From Microbacterium proteolyticum (GTDB lineage Bacteria; Actinomycetota; Actinomycetes; Actinomycetales; Microbacteriaceae), in contig NZ_JAUSZZ010000001.1 of the NCBI RefSeq assembly GCF_030818075.1, positions 2,976,001 to 3,040,000 on the forward strand: DNA of 64,000 nt. The letters run 5' to 3'. The position numbers were made by a program, and so were the translations under genes. Positions 35,014-44,551 of the stretch are shown one piece after another. Below the pieces are notes generated by a model, which was not told the DNA's origin, did no database searches, and was given only the letters and a program-made list of their open reading frames with translations. Position 1 is the stretch's first letter. Each line of letters starts with the position of its first letter.

Positions 35014-36366
35014 GATGGGAGGAACTCCTCGTTAGTGGTGCGGCTCGGCTCGCGGGAAGTGCGCGCCTGTCGGATTCGCCGGGCAGCTGCACTGACGCCG
35101 AGCGCAATCATTATAGCGGCCAGTGTGGCACCTGCGAGCGGCAGTGATCCGTACAGCACGCTATCGCGTGAGGGCAGGAGAGGCGAACTCGCCTGCGGGG
35201 CGGACTCGACGGGGGGCAGCGGCGGAATGGTGACGGGCGCGGCACTCGGTTCGGGCGACGGCTCGGTGTTCGCGCGTCGGTAGAGGCGGATCCATTCCGT
35301 GAGGCTGCCCAACGGGTTCTCGTCGACAGCGGCGACGGCGCTCGACGACACCGCCCCCGCGGCATCCACCAGTCCGTACCCGTACAGCTTGTCGGGAGTG
35401 GCCGATGCGCCCGCAGCCGGTTTCGCGGTCCGGATCAGACGGTTGAGCACGTTGTCGGCGTCGAGCTCGGGGTGGGCGGCGCGCACCAGCGCGGCGATGC
35501 CCGCCACGATCGGTGCGGCGCCGCTCGTGCCGTTCCACTGCACGAGCGTGCCGTCGGCCGAAACGCCGATCAGTCGCTCGCTGGGGGCGGAGAGGCCGAT
35601 CGTGATGCCCTGCGTCGACGCGCTGTTGCTCGCCACGCCGCCGGGGTCGACGCCGCCGACGGCCAGGACGCCCGGGATGGTGGCCGGTGCGCCGACGCGG
35701 TCGGTGCCGCTGCCGCGATTGCCGGCCGCGACCACGACGACGACGTTCTTGTCGAAGGCGTACTCGAACGCCTCGTCCCACGTGCGGTCCCAGTCGAGGG
35801 TGTTCGTCGTGAGCGAGAGGTTGATGACCGTCGCGCCGTTGTCCACGGCCCACCTCATCGCCTCGGCAATCTGTTGGGTGAACGGCTTCGACGTGGTCGC
35901 GCCGAACCCGACGGAGATCGACAGCAGCTCGGCCTCGGGCGCGACGCCGATCATCCCGCGGCCGTTGCCGGTACCGCGCGCGGCAGCGAGGGAGGCGACC
36001 CAGCTGCCGTGATTCGCATCCACCGCTCCGACGGGCGTGCGGGCCGTCCGGGCTGCCGACGCCGGAGACATCGGTCCCTCCCACCACGGCGCCGCTGAAC
36101 TCGGCCGGCCCGCGACCGATCCCCGTGTCGATGATCGCGATCTTCTGACCGGCGCCGCGCGTGGTCTTCCACGCCTCTCGCACGCCGTACTGATCGAGCC
36201 AGTATTCGGCGGCGCGGACCGAGTCGGTCGGGTCCTCGGCCACCGGGCCGGCTGACGCCTGGGGCGCCGACGTGTCCGTCGGCGCCGGGAACGCGGGGGT
36301 CGCCGTCGCACCCGTCAGCACCGTCACGAGGACGACGGATGCCACGACGGCGGCGACGCGCTTCAT
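35010..36366 (-). pseudogene. S8 (subtilisin-like) serine peptidase, interrupted by a 1-nt insertion
   Basis: The ATG start and signal peptide (MKRVAAVVASVVLVTVLTG) are followed by REAWKTTRGAGQKIAIIDTGIG with the catalytic Asp. After GSPDG the frame is lost. The next frame continues TPVGAVDANHGSWVASLAAARG with the catalytic His, NGTSGAAPIVAGIAALVRAA with the catalytic Ser, and a C-terminal transmembrane helix (LAGATLAAIMIALGVSAAARR). Removing one G from 36041-36043 restores a roughly 450-residue mycosin-like protein. The start overlaps the DUF501 stop (ATGA) and the stop overlaps NDH-2 (GTGA). No type VII secretion genes are nearby. The clean flanks make an assembly error likely. Confidence 0.85.
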
Positions 36367-36881
36367 CCGCCGGTCCCGGGGCTCTCGCACTGGCAGCGTT
36401 CCGGCGACCACGTGCTGCGCGCGAGGGCCTGATCGCCGATCGGGTTGACACCCGGGCCGGCCGCGAGCGCGTGACCTGCCAGGGCGTGCAGGCACTTCAC
36501 CCGGGTGGGCATGCCGCCGGCCGAGATGCCCGCGATCTCCTCGGGCTCGCCGTAGACGGCCCGGTCGCGCAGGTACGCCTCGTGGGCGGCCGCGTACTGC
36601 TGCTGAAGCTCCTCGCTCTCGGCGAGCTCCTCGGTGAACTCCTTCATGACGTGTCCGGCTTCGAGCACCGACATCGCCGCCGTCGCTGCGGGATGGGTGA
36701 GGTAGTAGAACGTGGGGAAGGGGCTGCCGTCGTCGAGTCGCGGCGAGGTCGCCACCACCGTGGGGTTGCCGCAGACGCACCGCGCGGCGATGCCGACGAC
36801 ACCACGGGGAACGCGTCCGAGCTGCGCCTGCAGTACGGCCAGGTCGGCGTCGGATGCGGAGGGAAGCGGTGCGGTACTCAT
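36363..36881 (-). CDS. DUF501 domain-containing protein
   Basis: 172 residues. Family landmarks are LQAQLGRVPRGVVGIAARCVCGNPTVVATSPRLDDGSPFPTFYYLTHP (about 20-68) and GGMPTRVKCLHALAGHALAAGPGVNPIGDQAL near residues 125-155. DUF501 proteins lie beside ftsB, eno and ppx genes across actinobacteria; the activity is unknown. The ATG at 36881 is preferred because TACCCT is seven nucleotides upstream. An adjacent GTG at 36884 adds one residue. The stop overlaps the subtilase start. Confidence 0.88.
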   Translation of the reverse strand: MSTAPLPSASDADLAVLQAQLGRVPRGVVGIAARCVCGNPTVVATSPRLDDGSPFPTFYYLTHPAATAAMSVLEAGHVMKEFTEELAESEELQQQYAAAHEAYLRDRAVYGEPEEIAGISAGGMPTRVKCLHALAGHALAAGPGVNPIGDQALARSTWSPERCQCESPGTGG

Positions 36882-36888
36882 CACTCTC

Positions 36889-36894
36889 AGGGTA
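36889..36894 (-). promoter_or_regulatory. -10 box of a probable leaderless promoter (DUF501 operon)
   Basis: TACCCT on the minus strand, seven nucleotides before the ATG at 36881. Confidence 0.5.
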
Positions 36895-36923
36895 CTCGGC
36901 CGCTCCCGGCGTCGCCCGTGCGC

Positions 36924-37026
36924 GCGGGCGCCGCCGACGCGACCGTCGACCGGGCTCGTGCGCTCAGCCGGCGGGCGCCGCCGACGCGACCGTGGACCGG
37001 GCTCGTGCGCTCAGCCGGCGGGCGCC
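36924..37026. repeat. 47-bp tandem duplication at the 3' end of the ftsB-like gene
   Basis: Copies begin at 36924, 36971 and 37018 (the last partial, inside the coding end of the ftsB-like gene). The unit starts GCGGGCGCCGCCGACGCGAC and includes the TCAGCCGGCG that forms the gene's stop region. One base differs between the two full copies. Confidence 0.8.
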
Positions 37027-37611
37027 TCCGGCGCCGGGGTCGGATCCGGCACGCCGATCGTCGGGACGGCGACCTGAGCGGCCCCCGACGCCGTCAGGGA
37101 ACGCACGAGCTGCGCCATCCAGTCGGTGCGCGTCTGACCCACGTCTTCGCTGACGTCCGCCTGCTCCTGCGGCGTCGCCGAGGCGGGGAGGTCGTTGTCG
37201 ATGAGGTACACAACCTCGCCGGGGAAGGTGTAGCCCAGACGTTCGCGGGCCTGGGTGCGGATGTACGCGGGATCCGACCACCGATCTCGCTGCATCTGCA
37301 GGTCTTCGACCTCCGATCGGCTGATCTGCACCGCGCTCTGCAGCGCCTGGATCTGCTGTCTCTGGTCCATGTAGGTGCCCACCGTCGGCACGAGGACGAA
37401 AGCGCCCAACACCACGAGCCCCAGCATGATCACGACGAACCCCGAGACCCGCACCCGGCCGAGCCAGTCCTGCACATCCACGCGTCGCTGCTGCACCGCT
37501 CGCCGCGCCGTTCGGGCCGACGGCGTGGAGGAGCCGCGGCGGGGGGGTCTTCGGCGGCGTCCGGGCCTCGGATGCCACGGTGCCCCGGGGCGGCAGAGTC
37601 GGTCGTTCCAC
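37011..37611 (-). pseudogene. FtsB/DivIC-family septum formation initiator, frame broken by a G-run
   Basis: The visible long frame (from 37496) encodes one transmembrane helix (VVIMLGLVVLGAFVLVPTVG), a short coiled coil (QRQQIQALQSAVQISRSEVEDLQ) and RERLGYTFPGEVVYLI. This is the FtsB/DivIC layout that bridges early and late divisome proteins. Its apparent N-terminus lacks a ribosome binding site. A GTG at 37611 with AAGGGAG upstream opens a frame (ERPTLPPRGTVASEARTPPK) that joins the first one if the seven-G run at 37541-37547 is read as six. The full protein would be about 200 residues with the usual disordered basic N-terminus. It lies between DUF501 and eno, the standard context. Confidence 0.75.
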
Positions 37612-37787
37612 GCCCGCTCCCTTCCGTCGGCATCGGTCGTTCGGCCGCAGGCGATTCTATGTCGGGGCGTGCGGCATCTCCCGGGACGCGCCGACGCCCG
37701 GGTATCCGCTCAGCAGGGACCGCGCGCCGCGGTCTCCTCGGCGAGTACCGGTGGCTCCGCGGCGTTCACCGCGCGCTCGCGCACGCC

Positions 37788-37971
37788 CGGCCCGTTTCTC
37801 CAGCCGGTCCCGCACGCGCGGCCCGTCCCTCTGGCCGCTCCCGCACGCACGGGGCGGCCCTCTGCGCGCTCGCCGGCCCGTCCCTCTGGCCGCTCCCGCA
37901 TGTGCGGCCCGTCCCGTCCCTCTGGCCGCTCCCGCACGCGCGGCCCGTCCCTCCGGCCGCTCCCCGACCGT
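37788..37971. repeat. Degenerate GC-rich direct repeats between the ftsB-like gene and eno
   Basis: Four copies of CGGCCCGTCCCTCTGGCCGC followed by TCCCGCA begin at 37819, 37874, 37905 and 37941, with a weaker one near 37788. Spacing is irregular (55, 31 and 36 bp). The whole gap 37612-38032 holds no protein-like ORF. Confidence 0.7.
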
Positions 37972-38032
37972 CGCCCGCGTCGCCACCGACCCGCGGACGA
38001 GCAGCACTCGAGTCCACGCCCGGAAACGACAA

Positions 38033-38060
38033 GGAGGGGGAGCCCTGCGGCTCCCCCTCC
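38033..38060 (-). terminator. Terminator hairpin after eno
   Basis: A perfect 12-bp stem, GGAGGGGGAGCC and GGCTCCCCCTCC, with loop CTGC, 14 bp beyond the eno stop codon. Confidence 0.8.
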
Positions 38061-38074
38061 CTCGGATCGAACGC

Positions 38075-39451
<1,377 letters not shown>

Positions 39452-39508
39452 TCATCGAGGGTCGGATGCCGCGGCCGCGCGGCCCTCCCTCGTGGGGCGG
39501 CCAGCGGT

Positions 39509-39838
39509 GCGGGGCGCGCAATGTGGCCCCGGGGCGACAGTCGTGACCCCGGGGCCACCACCGACGCCCGCACCCCCGACCAGCGCACGCAGCGGGGCGC
39601 GCAACGTGGCCCCGGGGCGACCCGCGTGACCCCGGGGCCACCAACGCCCGCACCCCGCGACCAGCGCACGCAGCGGGGCGCGCAACGTGGCCCCGGGGCG
39701 ACCCGCGTGCCCCCGGGGCCACCACCGACGCCCGTACCCCCGACCAGCGCACGCAGCGGGGCGCGCAACGTGGCCCCGGGGCGACAGGCGTGACCCCGGG
39801 GCCACCACCCACAGCCCCCAGGCCACCCATCAGGGCGC
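39509..39838. repeat. Tandem repeat array, four units of 81-83 bp
   Basis: Units begin GCGGGGCGCGCAA(T/C)GTGGCC at 39509, 39592, 39673 and 39756, the last truncated. Each unit carries two CCCCGGGG palindromes about 20 bp apart in the form GTGGCCCCGGGGCGAC and GTGACCCCGGGGCCAC, so each can fold as a cruciform. The period is not a multiple of three, so the open frames seen across it are not coding. The array fills most of the 542-bp gap between eno and the O-methyltransferase. Confidence 0.85.
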
Positions 39839-39897
39839 GACCACGACCCCGCGAGCCGACCCACGACCACCGCGACAACCGGGTGGCGCCACCCCTG

Positions 39898-40578
39898 TCA
39901 GGGCGTCGGCCCGGATGCCGCGGAATCCACCACGATCGCCACGGCGACGCCGTCCCACCCCTTGCGGTCGAGGGTCTGCAGGGCAGTGGCGTCGAACCGG
40001 GGGTCGGCGCCGAGCATCTCGATGCCCCGGCGGGCGCCCCGCACCTTCGAATCGCCGGTGCCGGCGTCGGCGACCTCTCCCCCGCGCACGACGTTGTCGA
40101 GCACGATGACGGTTCCGGGCCGCCCGAGGCGCGCGGCCCAGTCGAGGTAGACGGTGTTCGATTCCTTGTCGGCGTCGATGAAGACGAGGTCGAACGGCTC
40201 GCCGCCCTCGAGGGACGGCAGCACGTCGGCTCCCCGACCGACGACGACCTCGACACGCTGGGCCACTCCCGCGCGCTCGAGGTTGCCCCGCGCGATCTCG
40301 GCGTTGCGCGCCTCGGCCTCGATCGTCACGACGCGGCCCGCGTCACCCACCGCGCGAGCGAACCAGATGGTGGAGTATCCGCCGAGCGTGCCGATCTCGA
40401 GCACGCGGCGGGCTCCCGCGATGCGGGTCAGCAGGTGCAGGAACTTCGCGTTCAGCGGGGCCACCTCGATCGCGGGGAGGCCGGCGTCGCTCTGCGCCCG
40501 CAGGGTGGCATCCAGAATCGGGTCGGACCCCACCAGGGTGTCGGTCAGAAAGGCGTCGACGTCGTCAGGAGTGGGCAC
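39898..40578 (-). CDS. O-methyltransferase (catechol/caffeoyl-CoA type, class I)
   Basis: 226 residues. The SAM site RVLEIGTLGGYSTIWFARAV (motif I, near residue 60), TIEAEARNAEIARGNLERAG, and DLVFIDADKESNTVYLDWA (metal-binding Asp) with VLDNVVRGGEVAD match the Methyltransf_3 family. The substrate is unknown. The GTG at 40578 gives VPTPDDVDAFLTDTLVGSDP, the usual family beginning. A longer start at 40614 adds a basic non-conserved stretch. It is on the same strand as the upstream CtaG-like gene, with a 55-bp gap. Confidence 0.88.
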   Translation of the reverse strand: MPTPDDVDAFLTDTLVGSDPILDATLRAQSDAGLPAIEVAPLNAKFLHLLTRIAGARRVLEIGTLGGYSTIWFARAVGDAGRVVTIEAEARNAEIARGNLERAGVAQRVEVVVGRGADVLPSLEGGEPFDLVFIDADKESNTVYLDWAARLGRPGTVIVLDNVVRGGEVADAGTGDSKVRGARRGIEMLGADPRFDATALQTLDRKGWDGVAVAIVVDSAASGPTP

Positions 40579-40633
40579 ATTGCCAGCTTGTCGAGGGCGT
40601 GGGGCTCGGGTCAACGCCCTGGCGGCGCCGCGA

Positions 40634-41500
40634 TCACCGTTCGCCGTGCAGGTGCGCGCGCGTCATCTCCTCGTACAGCTCGTCGGAGAGGTCGTCGAAC
40701 GCCTTCGCCTCGACGCGGTCGCTGCGCATCCACCGGATCATCAGGATGACGAGGATGGGCACGTCGGCGAACTCGGCGATGAACCAGATCATGTCGCCCG
40801 CGAGGTGCTGGTCGTGCACTGTCGAGGGCCACCACGACAACGCCTGCGCGGCATCCGGAACGAGATCGAGCACGGAGTCGTTCAGGCGCATCAACAGGCC
40901 CGGGACCGAGTCGATGAGCAGTTCCACGAAGGCCAGCAGGAACTCGATCGCGATGAAGGTGCCGGTGTGGACGGCGCCGAGAGCCGTCATCGGCAGCACC
41001 ATCGCGAGCCCCATGAGCGGCACGACGATCCCGAGCGACGCCTCGACCACGGGGCTCACGCGCAGGATGCCGGCCAGGGGCGTGAGGAACAGGCAGAACA
41101 CCGCCGCGATGACGACGGTTGCCACCATGGCGTTGCCGAAGATGCGCGTCAGCCGCGATGCCAGCAGTCGTTCGCGCACTCCCGCGGGGAGGAGGTCGAG
41201 CGGGCGGCCCGCCGCGACGCCCGCGGGGATGACGAAGATGAGCAGCGCGATGCGTGTCGAGAACGCCCACCGCAGCTCCGCCGAGAACACGCCGAGGAAG
41301 CCCAGCTCGATGACGGCGTAGGGCAGGAGCCCGAGCGCGAAGAAGCCGACCGTGCGCCGGACCGGCCACGACTCCCCGCGACGGCGCATCCGCGCGACGG
41401 CCCCCAGGTAGACGACGGATGCCACGAGGAGCGCCCCGATCGTGACCGGATCGGCGCGCCAGGTGCTCAGGAAGACATCGATGGGAGGCGTGGGTGGCAC
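40634..41500 (-). CDS. CtaG-like cytochrome c oxidase assembly membrane protein
   Basis: 288 residues with seven to eight predicted transmembrane helices. The layout, with periplasm-facing FLSTWRADPVTIGALLVASVVYL at the N-terminus, WSVRRTVGFF-like loops and a late PSTVHDQHLAGDMIWFIAEFADVPIL helix with His residues, matches the caa3-type CtaG family (DUF1404 relatives). These are thought to help copper insertion into cytochrome oxidase. The C-terminus is a basic cytoplasmic tail. The start is a GTG overlapping a TAGCGTG stretch. Neighbouring genes give no extra support. Confidence 0.8.
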   Translation of the reverse strand: MPPTPPIDVFLSTWRADPVTIGALLVASVVYLGAVARMRRRGESWPVRRTVGFFALGLLPYAVIELGFLGVFSAELRWAFSTRIALLIFVIPAGVAAGRPLDLLPAGVRERLLASRLTRIFGNAMVATVVIAAVFCLFLTPLAGILRVSPVVEASLGIVVPLMGLAMVLPMTALGAVHTGTFIAIEFLLAFVELLIDSVPGLLMRLNDSVLDLVPDAAQALSWWPSTVHDQHLAGDMIWFIAEFADVPILVILMIRWMRSDRVEAKAFDDLSDELYEEMTRAHLHGER

Positions 41501-41514
41501 GCTAGGCCGCGGAG

Positions 41515-41838
41515 CTATGCGTCAGCCGAGGCGCCCGTGCTCGCGGGCTCCGTGAACGAGACGGGCTTTCCGACGCTCCGGGCGTAGGCGATCTCCCGCG
41601 CCACTGACTCTCCGACATACCCGCCGGGATCGACGATGACGACGCGGTCGGACAGGTCGATCTTCCGCCGGTGCAGCTGATCGAGCAGCGACTTGTGCTC
41701 CGCGGTCACCGTTCCGTCCGCCTCCGCCGGGGCGACGACGATCGCGCCGCCCAGGCTCAGCTCGAAGACGGTTCGGCGGATCTCCTCGACGAATCGCGTG
41801 GAACCGCAGACGCAGACGATCTCGGGGCGGTCGGACAT
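41515..41838 (-). CDS. Nucleoside 2-deoxyribosyltransferase-like (DUF4406/SLOG-fold) protein
   Basis: 107 residues with a Rossmann-like fold. CVCGSTRFVEEIRRTVFELSLGG is the N-terminal phosphate-binding type loop, and KIDLSDRVVIVDPGGYVGESVAREIAYARSVGKPV is the conserved central helix and strand with an acidic residue. Relatives cleave or transfer nucleoside-related sugars or bind nucleotide ligands; the substrate is unknown. The ATG at 41838 opens 82 bp inside the 3' end of the SGNH-hydrolase gene, an unusually long overlap for this window. Confidence 0.7.
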   Translation of the reverse strand: MSDRPEIVCVCGSTRFVEEIRRTVFELSLGGAIVVAPAEADGTVTAEHKSLLDQLHRRKIDLSDRVVIVDPGGYVGESVAREIAYARSVGKPVSFTEPASTGASADA

Positions 41839-42662
41839 GCGTCGAGTCTGACATCCGCAAATCCTGCCGCGACGGACTCCTCGGCGAGCGCCGCCCGCAC
41901 GGCCGGAAGCAGCGCCTCGGCGGTGCGCCGGTAGCCCAGCGCGCTGGGATGGAAGCGGTCCACGCTGAACATCTCCTCGGGACGCTCGGCGAACACCGGT
42001 CCCACCGCGCGCGCGAGGGCGACGACATGCCCGCCCGCCCGCGACACCGCCGCGGCCTGCGCCGCCGCGAGCTGCCGTGACGACCGGGCGGCGAGCGCTC
42101 GCAGCGGCTGCGGGATGGCCCGGAGCGTGCCGAGGTCGGGGCACGTGCCCACGACGACGGGGATGCCGTCGGAGCGCAGCGTCCGCACGATCTCGCCGAG
42201 CTGACACGCGGCGCGCGCTGCCGGGACCCGGTGCGTCACGTCGTTGCCGCCGACGACGATGACGGCGATGTCGGCGCGGTAGCCATCGGGGAGCGAGCCG
42301 AGCTGCACGGGAAGAGCCGCCGTCTCGGAGCCGACCACGGCCGCGGTGCGCAGACGCACCGGACGCCCGCACTCGCGGGCGATGCCCTTCGCCAGCCGCG
42401 CCCCCAGCGTGTCGCGACGGCGGCCCGCGCCGAGCCCTGCGGCGATCGAATCGCCCAAGAGCAGGAGCTCCGCGGGGCGTCCCGGGTGCTTCTTCCGCCG
42501 CCACACGCGGTCAGCATCGAGCGCTTGCTCCCCCAGAGGTTTGCCGATCCGGCGTCGGGCGATCGCCGCCTGCCGTGAGATGACGGTGCGAAGACCCACC
42601 GCTCCCACACCGATCAGGGCGACCGCGGAAGCGGCGGCGAGAGTCACCGGACGACGACGCAT
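41757..42662 (-). CDS. SGNH/GDSL hydrolase, membrane-anchored
   Basis: 301 residues. An N-terminal membrane helix (about 5-25) and basic linker precede the SGNH domain. Block I is LLLGDSIAAGLG (Ser), block III VIVVGGNDVTH (Gly, Asn) and block V DRFHPSALGY (Asp, His). Such enzymes are esterases acting on lipids or acetylated polysaccharides; with a single N-terminal helix it is likely exposed outside. The last about 30 residues are non-conserved Ser/Arg-rich sequence read through the start of the next gene. The true end may be earlier if there is an undetected indel. Confidence 0.78.
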   Translation of the reverse strand: MRRRPVTLAAASAVALIGVGAVGLRTVISRQAAIARRRIGKPLGEQALDADRVWRRKKHPGRPAELLLLGDSIAAGLGAGRRRDTLGARLAKGIARECGRPVRLRTAAVVGSETAALPVQLGSLPDGYRADIAVIVVGGNDVTHRVPAARAACQLGEIVRTLRSDGIPVVVGTCPDLGTLRAIPQPLRALAARSSRQLAAAQAAAVSRAGGHVVALARAVGPVFAERPEEMFSVDRFHPSALGYRRTAEALLPAVRAALAEESVAAGFADVRLDACPTAPRSSASAVPRDSSRRSAEPSSS

Positions 42663-42715
42663 GCATCGATGACACCCGCGGACGATGAACACCGGGTGGA
42701 CGCACCGTGACCCGC

Positions 42716-42839
42716 CGGCGACGACGGGCTCCCGGCATCCTGTGTCCCCCGATGCCGAAGCCCGGCGACGAAGTTCACGCCGCGGATTCATGCGCAGGGC
42801 CGGAACCCGGCGACGACGGGCTCCCGGCATCCTGTGTCC
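42716..42839. repeat. 32-bp direct repeat, two copies 92 bp apart
   Basis: CGGCGACGACGGGCTCCCGG followed by CATCCTGTGTCC occurs at 42716-42747 and 42808-42839 without mismatch. It lies in the 320-bp gap between the MFS gene and the SGNH hydrolase; no ORF with protein-like composition was seen there. Confidence 0.8.
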
Positions 42840-42982
42840 GGATGCCGGAAAGGCCCGAGGGTCTGCTCCGGAGCGGGGTCCGCGCGACGGCCCACCTCCC
42901 GGACGGCTGCCGGAGCCGCGTCCCGAGGCCGCGACCCGGGTCGCCCGCTGCCCGCACGAGCCGAGCGCCCCCAGCGTCCCGC

Positions 42983-44425
42983 TCAGTGCGCCGTCCGCGC
43001 ACTCCGCGCCCGCAGCACGAGCGCCAGCGCCAGCACCGCCGCGGCGAGCGCGGTGTCGAGGAGCAGTCCGGCGATGAGCTCGTCGCGGCCCGCGGCGCCG
43101 GTGAGGGTCACCACTCCGCCGATGACGATCACCCCGAACGACAGGGCGAGCTGCTGCGCGGTGCTGAACATGCCGCCTGAAAGGCCCGCGGCCTCGACCG
43201 GGACCTCGCGCACCACCAACTGCGTCAGGGGCGAGAAGATGAGCGCCTGACCGGCCCCGAGCACCACCAGCGCGGGCTGGAGCCACAGACCGATCTCGCT
43301 TCCCCAGGCGACTGAGAGGGTGACCGCCATGGCGACGAGGGCGACGATCTGCACCGCGACGCCGATGACGAGAGTCGTGTCGCCCCATCTGCTCTGGATG
43401 CGCCCCACCAGGAGCGACATCGCGGCGAACACCACCGCGAAAGGCAGCAACGCCAAGCCCGCCTGCAGTGAGGTGAGGCCGCCCGCCTCGACCGCCCGGG
43501 GGAAGACGTACAGCAGCGCCGAGTAGCCGGCGAAGAACAGCCCCGCCGCGAGCAGGCCGAGCTGCAGCGGTCGCAGACGCAGCACGCTCGGGGGCAGGAG
43601 GGGAACGCGGCCGGAGCGCTCGATGGCATCCTGGTGCCGCCACATGCCGACCAGGGCGATCGCGGCGATCACCAGGACGACCGCGACGGGCCACGACCAG
43701 TTCCACGCCGGCCCGAAGGTCAGGGCGACGGAGGCGGCGAGGATGCCGATCCCCAGCGCCGCCGTGCCGACCAGGTCGATCGCGACCACCTCGTGGGCCC
43801 GGGAGCGCGGGGCGAGGGGCGCGAATACGATCGCGGCGACCGCCGTCAACGCCACGACGACGAACACGGCCCGCCACCCGTCGACGGGTCCGATGGACAG
43901 CGATGCGAGCGCTCCGCCGGCTACCTGCCCGACCGCCGCGCCGATACCGCCGCTCGCGCCGAACGCGGCGATCGCGCGGGTGCGTGCTTCGCCGCGGGAG
44001 GTCGCCTGGATGGTGCCGAGCACCTGCGGGGTGCACAGCGCCGCGCCGATGCCCTGCACGACGCGGGCGGCGATCAGCGTCTCGATCGAGGGGGCGAGAG
44101 CGCACGCGATCGCGGACACGAGGAACAGCCCCATGCCGAGCGTGTACAGGCGGTGGCGGCCGAAGCGGTCGCCGAGGCGCCCTCCCAGGATGAGCAGGAC
44201 CGCGAAGGGGATGCCGTACCCGGCGATGACGAGTTCGAGGGCGATGTCGCCCGCGCCGAAGCGTTCTCGCAGCGTCGGCAGGATGACCGTGACCGCGTTG
44301 AAGGCGAACGTGCCGACCCCCGGGCCGAGGAGGAACCCGAGGTACCGCCAGGTCGGCACGTCGACAGCGTCGGAGTGGATCGGCGCCGGAGCTGCGCCGG
44401 TCGAGGGGTGTGCGGAGGTGGTCAT
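42983..44425 (-). CDS. MFS multidrug efflux transporter (DHA2/EmrB-QacA type)
   Basis: 480 residues, about 14 predicted transmembrane helices. The MFS motif A is GGRLGDRFGRHRLYTLGM (between helices 2 and 3). The GIGAALCTPQVLGTI stretch in helix 5 corresponds to the antiporter motif C region, and helix 4/5 AARVVQGIG matches motif B. This profile belongs to proton-coupled drug exporters; the substrate is unknown. The start is ATG 44425. It is divergent from a helix-turn-helix regulator across 126 bp that hold a 14-bp palindrome, so control by that regulator is likely. Confidence 0.88.
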   Translation of the reverse strand: MTTSAHPSTGAAPAPIHSDAVDVPTWRYLGFLLGPGVGTFAFNAVTVILPTLRERFGAGDIALELVIAGYGIPFAVLLILGGRLGDRFGRHRLYTLGMGLFLVSAIACALAPSIETLIAARVVQGIGAALCTPQVLGTIQATSRGEARTRAIAAFGASGGIGAAVGQVAGGALASLSIGPVDGWRAVFVVVALTAVAAIVFAPLAPRSRAHEVVAIDLVGTAALGIGILAASVALTFGPAWNWSWPVAVVLVIAAIALVGMWRHQDAIERSGRVPLLPPSVLRLRPLQLGLLAAGLFFAGYSALLYVFPRAVEAGGLTSLQAGLALLPFAVVFAAMSLLVGRIQSRWGDTTLVIGVAVQIVALVAMAVTLSVAWGSEIGLWLQPALVVLGAGQALIFSPLTQLVVREVPVEAAGLSGGMFSTAQQLALSFGVIVIGGVVTLTGAAGRDELIAGLLLDTALAAAVLALALVLRARSARTAH

Positions 44426-44449
44426 GGTGCCAGCCTGAAGAGCCCGGCA

Positions 44450-44480
44450 TCCTGGTACCAGGAGTGCGCTCATCCTGGTA
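44450..44480. promoter_or_regulatory. Palindromic operator candidate between the MFS pump and its regulator
   Basis: TCCTGGTACCAGGA at 44450-44463 is a perfect 14-bp palindrome. TCCTGGTA at 44473-44480 repeats one half-site 23 bp downstream. Together they look like one and a half operator sites placed between the divergent starts. Confidence 0.55.
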
Positions 44481-44551
44481 GTGGCAGCACTCCCCTCCCA
44501 CCGGGCCGGTGTCGGTGGTGCGTCTTAGGATCGCCGGGAAGAAGGGATGCC

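Noticed and set aside
35010..36366. Mycosin of a type VII secretion system
   Set aside because: The protease is mycosin-like, but no EccC, EccD or WXG100 genes lie in the window; the context is DUF501 and NDH-2.
36964..37611. Separate 215-codon protein in the ftsB-like region
   Set aside because: Only its first about 25 codons fit a real N-terminus; beyond the seven-G run the frame opposes the clear FtsB-type sequence, so it is explained by the indel.
39509..39838. CRISPR array
   Set aside because: There are no unique spacers; units are contiguous and GC-palindromic, and no cas genes are present.
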